Assembly (NCBI RefSeq): GCF_008107725.1 | Contig: NZ_VIRN01000064.1 | Location: forward strand, 868,001-932,000 | Source: Marinobacter sp. BW6 | GTDB lineage: Bacteria > Pseudomonadota > Gammaproteobacteria > Pseudomonadales > Oleiphilaceae | DNA length: 64,000 nt | Direction: 5' to 3' | Shown: one piece after another, positions 28,677 through 37,570 of the stretch | How the letters are laid out: every line of letters starts with the position of its first letter | Position numbering within the stretch: position 1 is the stretch's first letter | The notes under the pieces: model-generated | Seen by the model: the letters and a program-made list of their open reading frames with translations, nothing else | What the model was told of the DNA's origin: nothing | The model's database searches: none | Made by a program: the position numbers and the translations under genes

Positions 28677-28704
28677 GTCCTGACATTTAAACAAAAACGA
28701 TAAT

Positions 28705-28751
28705 CGGGGAAGGCAGGGTTAGCCGGCACAGGATTAACTCTTCCTTCCCCG
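28705..28751 (+). promoter_or_regulatory. Stem-loop between dctP and dctQ
   Basis: Nine-base perfect arms CGGGGAAGG (28705-28713) and CCTTCCCCG (28743-28751) enclose a 29-nt loop in the 99-base gap. Such intercistronic stems commonly stabilise the upstream mRNA or reduce read-through, favouring excess of the binding protein over the permease. Confidence 0.55.
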
Positions 28752-28775
28752 CTCTTTGATCTAGGTGGTAACAAC

Positions 28776-29480
28776 ATGTCTGATCTGAGTGCATTTGGCT
28801 TTGTCATGCCGCACTGGTTCTACTGGGGCTGGCTGGCAGTTATGCCACTGCTCATGATGGCTTGGGACAAATGGAGCAGTAAGCATGGCGGGGATAATGC
28901 CGAGCCTGAGAAAACGGTTTCCGAGCTGCAGTCTGAAGAAGACGATCCGCTTGCTCAATTCGAGTACGAGGGTAACTGGTTTACGAAAATCGTTGACTGG
29001 ATGTGCGAGAAGTCAGGCCTTTTCGTTTCGTTCTGGACCATCAACGCAGTGCTGTTCTATTTCTTCGAAGTGGTGATGCGTTATGTCTTCAATATGCCAA
29101 CGATCTGGGTACATGAAGCCAGCTTCCTGATTTTTGGCATGCAGTACATTCTCGCTGGCGCTTTTGCGCTGTTGCACGGTGCCCATGTGAGGGTGGACGT
29201 TGTCTACAACTTCCTTCCAGTTCGCGGACGGGTGGGCATGGATATATTCACTTCCATGTTCTTCTTTATCTTCGCGGCTGTACTGGCTACCACATCGTGG
29301 ACCTTCTTCCAGGACTCGCTGATGATGCAAGAGACCACTGTCGAGACATGGGGAATTCAATATTACCCCGTGAAAGGCGTGATGTTTGCGGGCGCAATTC
29401 TGCTGTTGCTCGCCGGCTTCTCAAAGCTGCTTAAAGACATCGTACTGTTTATCCGTCTCGGCCAGGAGCGCACATCATGA
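28776..29480 (+). CDS. dctQ: TRAP transporter small permease (DctQ), N-terminally extended
   Basis: A 234-aa membrane protein, longer than the usual 160-190 aa. A first hydrophobic segment (about 10-30) and an acidic linker (about 31-66) precede the standard four-helix DctQ core that begins near FTKIVDWMCEKSG. The extra helix puts the linker on one face of the membrane; its role is unknown. The stop overlaps the dctM start by four bases (ATGA). Confidence 0.88.
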   Translation: MSDLSAFGFVMPHWFYWGWLAVMPLLMMAWDKWSSKHGGDNAEPEKTVSELQSEEDDPLAQFEYEGNWFTKIVDWMCEKSGLFVSFWTINAVLFYFFEVVMRYVFNMPTIWVHEASFLIFGMQYILAGAFALLHGAHVRVDVVYNFLPVRGRVGMDIFTSMFFFIFAAVLATTSWTFFQDSLMMQETTVETWGIQYYPVKGVMFAGAILLLLAGFSKLLKDIVLFIRLGQERTS

Positions 29481-31009
29481 GTACCACAACTGCAGCGCCT
29501 AGCAGCGGCATGGCCGGGAAGCTGGGCACATGGTTAATGATCATCGCCACTGTGGGTCTGGCGTTTGTCATCTGTGTTGAATTGATCAACATTCTGTTTT
29601 ACGACCCATGGAGTGACGAGAGATTCCTTTTCAAGCTGTCGGGTAGCCTGTCCGGTGTGGACATTGGCCCGCTGACCTATCTGATGTTCGGCTCTCTTGC
29701 CGTAGCTTTGATGATGGGGCTGCCGCTGGCCTTCGTAACCGGCGGCCTGGGTGTCATGTTCATCTACCTGGTAGGTGATGCCATGATGCTGAACATCGTT
29801 CCCGGTCGTATTTTCCCGCTCATGGCCAACCCGGACATCGCGGCGATTCCTCTGTTTATCTTCATGGCCTCCATGCTTGAGCGTGCGGGCCTGATCGAAG
29901 AGATGTTCAGCGTGGTTTACAAGTGGATGGGCGGCATCAGTGGCGGTCTTGCCGCTGCAACCATTGTCGCGTCTACGATTCTGGCCGCGATGGTCGGCGT
30001 TATCGGCGCCGCCGTTGTAACCATGGGCATCATCGCACTGCCGGCCATGTTGAAGCGTCATTACGATCACAAGATTGCTATCGGCTCAATCATGGCCGGT
30101 GGTACCCTTGGCATCCTCATCCCGCCTTCAATTCTGGCCATTCTCTATGCGGTAGTTGCGCAGCAGTCCGTAGGCGAGCTTTACCTCGGCTCCCTGTTGC
30201 CGGGTCTCATGCTGTCCGGTCTCTACCTGAGCTACGTTCTGATTCGCAGCTGGCTTAATCCGAAACTGGGCCCGCCGATCCCGGTGGAAGACAGGATCAG
30301 CCTGAAAGAGAAGCTCAAGCTGCTGGGTAATCTAATCGCGCCCCTGGCGCTGGTTGGTCTGGTTCTCGGCCTGCTGTTCGGTGGTATCGCCACGCCGGTT
30401 GAGGCGGCGGGCATCGGTTCTTTCGGTGCCATCATCGTTGCGATGATGCACAAGAAGTTCTCGATCGCAGGTCTTCGCGAGGCCTCCGTGACCACGGCCA
30501 AGGCGTCTGCCATGGTTCTCTGGATCATGTTCGGGGCATCGGTATTCGTCGGTTTCTACATCCTCCAGGGTGGTCAGCAGTTCGTAACGGACGCCATTCT
30601 GGGCACGGGCATGTCGGCTTACGGTATCCTGCTCCTGCTGATGGTGCTGCTGGTGGTCCTGGGTATGTTCCTTGACTGGGTTGGTATCCTGCTGCTGGCG
30701 GTACCCATCTTCATTCCCATTGTAAAAGCGCTGGAGTTCCCGGGTCTGTTCGGCTTCCCGCCGGTTGCTGGTGACGACGTCGTGCTCTGGTTCGGCGTGT
30801 TGTACCTGGTGAACATGCAGATGTCGTTCCTGAGTCCGCCGTTTGGCTACGCCCTGTTCTACATCCGTGGTGTTTGCCCGCCGGAAATCTCCATGGGTAC
30901 CATCTTCAAGTCTTCCCTGGTGTTCCTGGCGATTCAGGCGTTCGGGCTGTTCATGTGTGTCCTGATCCCCGGCATTGTCACCTGGCTGCCAGGGCTGGTT
31001 TACGGTTAA
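29477..31009 (+). CDS. dctM: TRAP transporter large permease (DctM)
   Basis: A 510-aa sodium-coupled transporter subunit with about 12-13 transmembrane helices. Family segments include GTLGILIPPSI and the second half's GMFLDWVGILLLAVPIF and SFLSPPFGYALFY. It forms the translocation path with DctQ and receives solute from DctP. Confidence 0.93.
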   Translation: MSTTTAAPSSGMAGKLGTWLMIIATVGLAFVICVELINILFYDPWSDERFLFKLSGSLSGVDIGPLTYLMFGSLAVALMMGLPLAFVTGGLGVMFIYLVGDAMMLNIVPGRIFPLMANPDIAAIPLFIFMASMLERAGLIEEMFSVVYKWMGGISGGLAAATIVASTILAAMVGVIGAAVVTMGIIALPAMLKRHYDHKIAIGSIMAGGTLGILIPPSILAILYAVVAQQSVGELYLGSLLPGLMLSGLYLSYVLIRSWLNPKLGPPIPVEDRISLKEKLKLLGNLIAPLALVGLVLGLLFGGIATPVEAAGIGSFGAIIVAMMHKKFSIAGLREASVTTAKASAMVLWIMFGASVFVGFYILQGGQQFVTDAILGTGMSAYGILLLLMVLLVVLGMFLDWVGILLLAVPIFIPIVKALEFPGLFGFPPVAGDDVVLWFGVLYLVNMQMSFLSPPFGYALFYIRGVCPPEISMGTIFKSSLVFLAIQAFGLFMCVLIPGIVTWLPGLVYG

Positions 31010-31031
31010 TTATTTCAAGGAGTAATGCTTT

Positions 31032-31457
31032 ATGTTGACGATCAAACGACTGGACCTTGCCGAAGCGCGCATCCTCATTGAGGGTGCCGCGGAAAAGGCC
31101 CGCGAGATCGGCGTGCCCATGTGCATCGCTGTGGTGGATGAATCCGGCAATCTGGTGGCCTTCGAGCGCATGGACGGTGGCAAGATCACCAGCGTGACCA
31201 TTGCCCAGGACAAGGCCTTTACCGCGGCCGCGGCCAAGAAGGCCACCCATGACTACAACAAGGTGAATGTGCCCGGCAGTCTGGCTTTCGGTATCCATAC
31301 CGAAGTGGGCGGGCGCATCAGTTCCGTGGGTGGTGGCCTGCCGGTGATCGTGGACGGCGATGTGGTGGGAGGTATCGGAATCAGTTCCGGTACCCCCCAG
31401 CAGGACATGGACTGCGCCCAGGCCGGTCTTGACCACTTTGAAACAAAGCGCGGTTGA
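31032..31457 (+). CDS. glcG: GlcG/HbpS-like protein
   Basis: A 141-aa single-domain protein of the GlcG/HbpS family, often encoded in glycolate and diol operons; some members bind haem or its breakdown products. The segments GVPMCIAVVDESGNLVAFER and GGLPVIVDGDVVGGIGISSG are the core. Enzymatic function in glc operons is not established. Ribosome site AAGGAG; sits between the transporter and glcD in the same operon. Confidence 0.85.
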   Translation: MLTIKRLDLAEARILIEGAAEKAREIGVPMCIAVVDESGNLVAFERMDGGKITSVTIAQDKAFTAAAAKKATHDYNKVNVPGSLAFGIHTEVGGRISSVGGGLPVIVDGDVVGGIGISSGTPQQDMDCAQAGLDHFETKRG

Positions 31458-31496
31458 TGACTGTCACACTGACGTAATTCAAACCCAGAGAATGCT

Positions 31497-32969
31497 ATGA
31501 CTACCAAGCCGAAAGTCAGCAAAGCCGAGCTGGCGGAACAGTTCCGGGCCTTTATCGACCCGGACTACGTCATCACCGATGATGAAACCATGAAGCCCTA
31601 CGAATGCGACGGCATGTCGATGTATTGCGAGATGCCGTTGCTGGTGGTGCTGCCCGAGACCGTTGAACAGGTGCAGCGTGTGATGCGCATCTGTAACGAG
31701 AACGCAGTGCCGGTCGTGGCCCGTGGTGCCGGAACCGGGCTCAGTGCCGGTGCCATGCCCAACAAGGAGGGTGTGGTTCTGTCTCTGGCCAAGTTCAACC
31801 GCATTGTCGAGATTGACCCGCTGGCACGAACGGCAAGGCTCCAGCCCGGGGTACGCAACCTCGCTATCAGCGAAGAGGCGGCCCAGTACGGCCTGTATTA
31901 CGGGCCGGATCCGTCCTCCCAGATCGCCTGCACCATTGGCGGCAATGTGGCGGAGAACTCCGGAGGCGTGCACTGCCTTAAGTACGGGCTAACGGTTCAC
32001 AACATCCTTAGCGTCGAAATGGTGACGGCTGAGGGGGATGTTGTCACCGTCGGCAGTGATGGCCTGGACGGCTGCGGGATGGACCTGCTGGCGCTGATGA
32101 CCGGCTCGGAAGGTCTGCTGGGTGTGGTGACGGAAGTCAAAGTGAAGCTTTTGCCGAAGCCGGAAGTGGCCCAGGTGGTCATGGCCGGGTTTGATGACGT
32201 TCAGAAAGGCGGGGACGCCGTGGGCGGTATTATTTCCCACGGCATCATCCCCGGTGGCCTGGAAATGATGGATGGCCATGCCATTGTTGCTGCGGATGAC
32301 TTCGCGCAGGCCGGCTACCCGCGGGACGCCAAGGCGCTGTTGCTTTGTGAAGTGGACGGCACCGAGGAGGAAGTTCACGAACACATTGCCCAGGCCGAAG
32401 AAGTCTTCCGCAAGCTGGGTGCCACTTCGGTTCGGACCTCTCAGAGCGAGGAAGAGCGAGCCCTGCTGTGGAAAGGCCGCAAGTCTGCGTTCCCGGCCGT
32501 TGGCCGGATTTCACCGGACTACTATTGCATGGACGGTACCATTCCCCGTCGCGAGATCGCTTATGTGCTGACGGAAATGGAGAAGATGTCCGAGGAGTTT
32601 GGTCTGCGCGTCGCCAACGTGTTCCACGCTGGTGATGGCAACCTGCACCCGTTGATTCTGTTTGATGCCAACGTGCCCGGCGAATTTGAACGCACCGAGG
32701 CCTTTGGCTCACGCATCCTGGAAATGTGTGTGGAGGTAGGTGGCTGCATTACCGGTGAACACGGCGTTGGCGTTGAAAAGATTCGCCAGATGGCGGTGCA
32801 GTTCAACGATGAGGAGCTCCAGCAGTTCCACGACGTAAAGGCCGCGTTTGATCCCGCCGGTATCCTGAACCCGGGCAAGGGCGTACCGGCCCTTCGGTTC
32901 TGTCAGGAATACCGCTCCCTTGAGCATAAACAACACACGCACGAACATACGGAAGCCGCCCATGGCTGA
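31497..32969 (+). CDS. glcD: Glycolate oxidase, FAD-linked subunit GlcD
   Basis: A 490-aa FAD enzyme of the 2-hydroxyacid oxidase/D-lactate dehydrogenase type. The PCMH-type FAD domain is at about 50-230, with ARGAGTGLSAGA and GGNVAENSGGVHCLKYG binding the cofactor. The C-terminal catalytic domain includes FHAGDGNLHPLILFD and EHGVGVEK. With GlcE and GlcF it oxidises glycolate (or D-lactate) and passes electrons to the membrane. The end overlaps glcE by eight bases. Confidence 0.94.
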   Translation: MTTKPKVSKAELAEQFRAFIDPDYVITDDETMKPYECDGMSMYCEMPLLVVLPETVEQVQRVMRICNENAVPVVARGAGTGLSAGAMPNKEGVVLSLAKFNRIVEIDPLARTARLQPGVRNLAISEEAAQYGLYYGPDPSSQIACTIGGNVAENSGGVHCLKYGLTVHNILSVEMVTAEGDVVTVGSDGLDGCGMDLLALMTGSEGLLGVVTEVKVKLLPKPEVAQVVMAGFDDVQKGGDAVGGIISHGIIPGGLEMMDGHAIVAADDFAQAGYPRDAKALLLCEVDGTEEEVHEHIAQAEEVFRKLGATSVRTSQSEEERALLWKGRKSAFPAVGRISPDYYCMDGTIPRREIAYVLTEMEKMSEEFGLRVANVFHAGDGNLHPLILFDANVPGEFERTEAFGSRILEMCVEVGGCITGEHGVGVEKIRQMAVQFNDEELQQFHDVKAAFDPAGILNPGKGVPALRFCQEYRSLEHKQHTHEHTEAAHG

Positions 32970-34029
32970 TATTTCCCAACAGTTGAAGGAGCAGGTGCTC
33001 CAGGCCCGGGACAGCGGGCACAAACTCAATATTGTCGGCGGTGGCACCAAGGCCTTCATGGGCCGGGAAGCCGACACCGATGCCGGAACCCTCAACGTGG
33101 GCGAGCATACCGGTATCGTTGACTATCACCCGGTGGAGCTGGTTTTGACCGTCCGTGCCGGCACGCCGCTGAGCGAAATCGAGGCGACTCTGGCTGAAGA
33201 AGGCCAGTGCCTGCATTTTGAACCACCCCATTTTGGTGCTGCCTCCACCATCGGCGGCACCCTGGCCTGTAACCTTTCCGGTCCGGGACGCCCCTGGGCC
33301 GGCTCGGTGCGGGACCAGGTTCTGGGTATTCGGCTGCTGAACGGCAAAGGTGAGCACCTTCGCTTTGGCGGCCAGGTTATGAAGAATGTGGCCGGCTACG
33401 ACGTATCCCGCCTCCAGGCTGGCGCCCTCGGAACCTTGGGGGTGATTACCGAAATCAGCATGAAAGTGATGCCGAAGCCGGCGGCCTCCCTGACCCTGGT
33501 TCAGGAAATGGGCATGGACGAGGTGATTCACTATATGAACAGCCGCGCAGCTGAGCCTAAGCCAATTACGGCCGCTTGCTGGGTGGATGGAAAAGTATAC
33601 CTGCGCCTGGCTGGTGCTAAATCCGGCGTGGAAGCCACGGCTGAAAAGTGGTCCGGTGAGGTGATGGAGCAGGGCGACCAGTTCTGGCAGCAGGTGCAGG
33701 ATATGCAGCACGCCTTTTTTGCCGGTAACGACGTGCCTCTGTGGCGCTTTTCGGTGGGCTCGACGGCCGCCACGCCAGAGCTGGAAGGCAACTGGTTCAT
33801 CGACTGGGCCGGTTCCCAGCGCTGGTTCCGTGGAGCAGGTCAGCTGAAAGAACTTGAACCTGCTGCCCGTGCTGCCGGTGGCCAGGTCAGCCTGTTTCGG
33901 GGTGGCGATCGCAACGGTGAGGTTATGCACCATCAGCCGGAGGCTCTGAAGGGGATTCAGCGCCGCATCAAGAATGCCTTTGATCCGGACAACATCTTCA
34001 ATCCCGGACGTTTATACAGCTGGTTGTAA
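32962..34029 (+). CDS. glcE: Glycolate oxidase, FAD-binding subunit GlcE
   Basis: A 355-aa PCMH-type FAD protein (NIVGGGTKAFMG, GAASTIGGTLACN) that is a truncated relative of GlcD and is required for the complex. The frame opens at 32920, but the ATG at 32962 gives the family start MADISQQLKEQV. Overlaps glcD and is followed two bases later by glcF, so the three are translationally coupled. Confidence 0.93.
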   Translation: MADISQQLKEQVLQARDSGHKLNIVGGGTKAFMGREADTDAGTLNVGEHTGIVDYHPVELVLTVRAGTPLSEIEATLAEEGQCLHFEPPHFGAASTIGGTLACNLSGPGRPWAGSVRDQVLGIRLLNGKGEHLRFGGQVMKNVAGYDVSRLQAGALGTLGVITEISMKVMPKPAASLTLVQEMGMDEVIHYMNSRAAEPKPITAACWVDGKVYLRLAGAKSGVEATAEKWSGEVMEQGDQFWQQVQDMQHAFFAGNDVPLWRFSVGSTAATPELEGNWFIDWAGSQRWFRGAGQLKELEPAARAAGGQVSLFRGGDRNGEVMHHQPEALKGIQRRIKNAFDPDNIFNPGRLYSWL

Positions 34030-34031
34030 TT

Positions 34032-35240
34032 ATGCAAACGAATCTGGTTCAACAATTTGCCAACACCAAGGAAGGCCAGGAAGCCGAGTCCATCCTGCGG
34101 GCCTGTGTGCATTGTGGCTTCTGTACCGCTACCTGCCCGACCTATCAGGAGTTGAACGACGAGCGAGACGGCCCCCGGGGCCGGATCTACCTGATGAAAA
34201 TGTTCCTTGAAGGGGCAGAAGTCACCGAGAAAACCCAGGAGCATCTGGATCGCTGCCTGACCTGCCGTAGCTGCGAGACTACCTGCCCTTCCGGGGTTCA
34301 GTATGGCCGCCTGGTGGACATCAGCCGTGGCCTGATGGAAAAGGAACTGCCCCGGAAACCGAAAGACAAATGGCTGCGCTGGGCCCTGGCCCGAGTGATT
34401 CCGAACCGCCAGTTGTTCGGCGCGCTGCTCCGGATGGGGCAGGTTTTCCGCCCGGTGCTGCCGGAAAAGCTGCGCACCAAGGTGCCGCCCAGGAAGCAGG
34501 CGAGCCCGTGGCCCGCGGCCAGCCACAGCCGGATTGCGCTGGCACTGGCCGGCTGCGTGCAGCCTTCGGCCACTCCGAACACCAATGCTGCGGCCGCCAG
34601 GGTTCTGGACCGGCTCGGCATCACCATGGTGGAAGCGCCAGAGGCCGGATGCTGTGGTGCCGTGAACTATCACCTTTCCGAGCATGAGAAAGGTCTGGAA
34701 AGAATGCGCCAGAACATTGATGCCTGGTGGCCCGCCATCGAAGCGGGTGCGGAAGCGATCATCATGACGGCTTCCGGCTGTGGCGCCATGGTGCAGGATT
34801 ACGGTCATCTGCTGAAAGACGATCCGGTCTATGCCGCCAAAGCGCAGAAGGTGAGCGAGCTGTGTACCGATCTCGGCGCCTTCCTGCTGAAACAGGACCT
34901 GGAGAAACTCAAGGTTCGCCAGGATCCGGGCAAGGTGGCGTTCCATTGCCCCTGCACATTGCAGCACGCCATGAAGCAGAACGGTGTGGTGGAGCAGGTT
35001 CTGACCCGTGCCGGTGTTAATCTCGCTGCCACCAAGGACAAGCACCTTTGCTGTGGCTCTGCTGGCACCTATTCGGTGACCCAGCCGGAGATGAGCCAGA
35101 AGCTGCTTGGCAACAAGCTGAAGGCTTTGACCGTCGACAATCCGGACCGCATCGTAACCGCCAATATCGGCTGCCAGATGCACCTGGAGACCAAATCACC
35201 GGTGCCGGTACAGCACTGGATTGAACTTCTGGATCAGTAG
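34032..35240 (+). CDS. glcF: Glycolate oxidase, iron-sulfur subunit GlcF
   Basis: A 402-aa electron-transfer subunit. Two [4Fe-4S] ferredoxin motifs, Cys25-x2-Cys28-x2-Cys31-x3-Cys35 and Cys75-x2-Cys78-x2-Cys81-x3-Cys85, are followed by two CCG domains (EAGCCGAVNYH, KHLCCGSAGTY), as in heterodisulfide reductase-like subunits. It carries electrons from GlcD toward the quinone pool. Last gene of the TRAP-glc operon; a hairpin follows nine bases after the stop. Confidence 0.94.
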   Translation: MQTNLVQQFANTKEGQEAESILRACVHCGFCTATCPTYQELNDERDGPRGRIYLMKMFLEGAEVTEKTQEHLDRCLTCRSCETTCPSGVQYGRLVDISRGLMEKELPRKPKDKWLRWALARVIPNRQLFGALLRMGQVFRPVLPEKLRTKVPPRKQASPWPAASHSRIALALAGCVQPSATPNTNAAAARVLDRLGITMVEAPEAGCCGAVNYHLSEHEKGLERMRQNIDAWWPAIEAGAEAIIMTASGCGAMVQDYGHLLKDDPVYAAKAQKVSELCTDLGAFLLKQDLEKLKVRQDPGKVAFHCPCTLQHAMKQNGVVEQVLTRAGVNLAATKDKHLCCGSAGTYSVTQPEMSQKLLGNKLKALTVDNPDRIVTANIGCQMHLETKSPVPVQHWIELLDQ

Positions 35241-35248
35241 AACGCAAG

Positions 35249-35281
35249 TTGGGGTCAGATGGAATTTTCATCTGCCCCCAA
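35249..35281. repeat. GGGGTCAGATG-type hairpin after glcF
   Basis: Thirteen-base arms (35249-35261 and 35269-35281) with one mismatch enclose GAATTTT. It is followed by a second small stem AAGCC-TTT-GGCTT and T-rich sequence (35280-35297), which could terminate the glc operon. The arm sequence, TTGGGG-CAGATG, resembles dispersed hairpins that I recall near REP-associated transposases in gammaproteobacteria; no transposase is present here. Confidence 0.55.
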
Positions 35282-35342
35282 GCCTTTGGCTTTTTCGCTA
35301 TACTGCCCCACCAAATTACCGAACCACAGGGAGTGGAATCGT

Positions 35343-35783
35343 ATGCCAAGGATGATGGCAGGTCTCGTTTTGTCTTTTTTTCTCGTTTCAATAGCCAACG
35401 CCGACGTTTATACCTGGATAGACAGCCGGGGCGTGGCACATTACTCCGATTACCCGCCGGGAGAAATTCCCCATAAACAGGTCCAGGTTCGGGCGCCTGT
35501 TACAGTGCCGATGTCGGAGAATCTCAGGCAAGGGAAACGTGTGTCCGGAATCCGCAAAGAGGTTGAAGGCCTGCTTGCCTCGGGGCGTCCGGGAGGTTCC
35601 GGAATGACCGCAAAAGAGAAGGCCGATGCCGAGCTTGAGAAGACCTGCGCAACCTACAGAAGCAAGTTGGACCTAGTCCAGTCCAAGCTGCGGGCGGGTT
35701 ATAGCAACGACAGGGGGAATGCCCTCAGGCAGCAGCGCAGGACGCTCAGCCAGAAGCTCAGCCGTGAGTGTATCCTGCGTTGA
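35343..35783 (+). CDS. DUF4124 periplasmic protein
   Basis: A 146-aa protein with a signal peptide (MPRMMAGLVLSFFLVSIANA) and an immediate DUF4124 motif (DVYTWIDSRGVAHYSDYPP), followed by a charged helical region with a Cys pair (ETCATYRS...SRECILR). Family function is unknown; members are small envelope proteins. The frame opens upstream at 35259, but only the ATG at 35343, after AGGGAG, gives a signal peptide at the N-terminus. A TATACT hexamer upstream may be its -10 element. Confidence 0.8.
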   Translation: MPRMMAGLVLSFFLVSIANADVYTWIDSRGVAHYSDYPPGEIPHKQVQVRAPVTVPMSENLRQGKRVSGIRKEVEGLLASGRPGGSGMTAKEKADAELEKTCATYRSKLDLVQSKLRAGYSNDRGNALRQQRRTLSQKLSRECILR

Positions 35784-35795
35784 TTCGGCCCGGTA

Positions 35796-36416
35796 TCAGG
35801 CGCGCTTGAAGCTGGCCAGGGCGACGGCGGCGGTGACGAATAGCCCTCCAAATACCCTGTTCATTTGCCGTTGGCGCCTGGTGGTCGTCATGAATCGGAA
35901 CAGCTGGCTGGCCAGCAGCGCGTAGCCGAGCATCACCAGACAATCCACCAGAATCAGGGTAACGCCCATGGTGATCAGCTGCGGACCATGGGGGGCTCCG
36001 GCCATCAGAAACTGCGGGAACAGGGCCACGAGAAAGACCGTGGCCTTGGGGTTGGTCAGGTTCACGAACACCGCATTCCAGAACCTTTTGTGTCCGCTGA
36101 CGGGCTGGCGATCATCGTCCATGGATTCCATGACCGGCTCGCGCCATTTGGAAATGCCCAGCCAGACCAGGTAGGCGACACCCAGCCATTTGATAACCGA
36201 CAGGGCGATGTTCGAGGAGGCAATGATGGCGCCCAGCCCGGCACCCACCAGCAGAATCTGGATCCCGAAACCTAGCTGCAGCCCCATGATGGCCGGAAGC
36301 GAACGGCGAACACCGTAACGCATACCATTGCTCATGGTATTGATCGCCCCGGCGCCCGGGGAAACGCTGATCAGTACGGCCGCAACGAGGAAGGTCAGCC
36401 AGGCTGCCAGTGACAT
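35796..36416 (-). CDS. LysE/RhtB-family exporter
   Basis: A 206-aa inner-membrane protein with six predicted helices and the family signature SPGAGAINTMSNGMRYGVRRS near the N-terminus. Such proteins export amino acids (lysine, threonine, homoserine lactones) or similar small molecules. Twelve bases downstream of the antiporter gene on the same strand, so probably co-transcribed with it. Substrate unknown. Confidence 0.88.
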   Translation of the reverse strand: MSLAAWLTFLVAAVLISVSPGAGAINTMSNGMRYGVRRSLPAIMGLQLGFGIQILLVGAGLGAIIASSNIALSVIKWLGVAYLVWLGISKWREPVMESMDDDRQPVSGHKRFWNAVFVNLTNPKATVFLVALFPQFLMAGAPHGPQLITMGVTLILVDCLVMLGYALLASQLFRFMTTTRRQRQMNRVFGGLFVTAAVALASFKRA

Positions 36417-36428
36417 AATTTACGCTCC

Positions 36429-37391
36429 TTAAAAGGCCAAGAGATACACCGTATAGGCCACGAAGGCAAGCAGCAGGCCGCCGCCCTCAAGCCGGTTGAT
36501 ACGTCCGGGCCCACGGAAGCCATAGCACATTGTAAACAGAACCAGGGTGAGGGCAGCCATAACCGGGAAATCCCGGGCAAGCACTTCCGGCGCCACCGAC
36601 ATTGGCGCAATCAGCCCCGCAATACCCACAACAGCCAGGGTGTTGAACAGGTTGGAACCCAGAATATTGCCCAGAGCCAGGTCGTGTTCCCCTTTGCGTG
36701 CCGCAATGATGGATGAGGCCAGTTCCGGGAGCGATGTGCCAACGGCGACAATGGTCAGGCCGATAACCAGATCGCTGATGCCGAACATGGTGGCTAGATC
36801 AACGGCGCCCCACACCAGAATACGGGAGCTGACAATCAACAGCAGCAGGCCGACCACCAGCCATAAAAGCGCTTTGCGCAGGGGCATGGCGTGGACTTCT
36901 TCCGTCATCTCTTTGGCCAGGGTATCGTCCGGCTGCCGGAGGCCCTGATAGATGCTCCAGCCGATCAGCACCACGAAAACAAGCATCAGGCCGATGGCAT
37001 CCAATCGGCTCAGGTCGCCGTCCCAGAGCTGCCAACCAGCAAAGGCGGTTACCAGGATCAGGATGGGCAGCTCTCTCCGCATGACCTGCGAGTGCACCGC
37101 GATCGGAGCCAGCAATGCTGTAATGCCGAGAATCAGGGCAATATTGGTGATATTCGAACCATAAGCATTGCCCAGCGCCAGCCCCGGGTTGCCCTGGGAA
37201 GCGGCAAGGGCAGAAACGGCCATCTCCGGCGCAGACGTGCCAAAGCCGACCACAACCATGCCAATCAGCAGCGGGGGCATTCCGAAATGGCTCGCTGTGG
37301 TTGCCGAGCCCTCTACAAATTTATTCGCACTCCATACCAGCAGAATCAGACCCGCAATGATCGCCCCAATGGCCATCAGCATTTCAATCAC
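36429..37391 (-). CDS. Calcium/sodium antiporter (CaCA family, YrbG-like)
   Basis: A 320-aa membrane exchanger with about ten helices in two inverted halves. Both alpha repeats are clear: VVGFGTSAPEMAVSALAA with GNAYGSNITNIALILG, and IVAVGTSLPELASSIIAA with GNILGSNLFNTLAVVG, containing the ion-binding glutamates and asparagines. Expected to exchange cytoplasmic calcium for sodium or protons. Confidence 0.92.
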   Translation of the reverse strand: MIEMLMAIGAIIAGLILLVWSANKFVEGSATTASHFGMPPLLIGMVVVGFGTSAPEMAVSALAASQGNPGLALGNAYGSNITNIALILGITALLAPIAVHSQVMRRELPILILVTAFAGWQLWDGDLSRLDAIGLMLVFVVLIGWSIYQGLRQPDDTLAKEMTEEVHAMPLRKALLWLVVGLLLLIVSSRILVWGAVDLATMFGISDLVIGLTIVAVGTSLPELASSIIAARKGEHDLALGNILGSNLFNTLAVVGIAGLIAPMSVAPEVLARDFPVMAALTLVLFTMCYGFRGPGRINRLEGGGLLLAFVAYTVYLLAF

Positions 37392-37495
37392 TCCTTATCG
37401 TCAATTGCCGTCTCGGCAGTGCAAGAATCAATGGTGGCATAGGTTACGGCAATAGGTATAAATGCGCCTCAATCATAAAACCGATCTAGCTGTAA

Positions 37496-37509
37496 TTGAT
37501 TTCAGTCAA
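37496..37509 (+). promoter_or_regulatory. ANR/FNR-like box upstream of universal stress gene
   Basis: TTGAT-TTCA-GTCAA matches the FNR/ANR consensus TTGAT-N4-ATCAA at nine of ten positions. Its centre is about 68 bases upstream of the usp start codon, compatible with oxygen-limited activation. usp genes are known ANR targets in pseudomonads. Confidence 0.5.
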
Positions 37510-37570
37510 CCCTTCGGTGGTCGCAGCAATGTTACTTTGGTTAAACATTGATCAGAGTTGGAGGGAAGTT

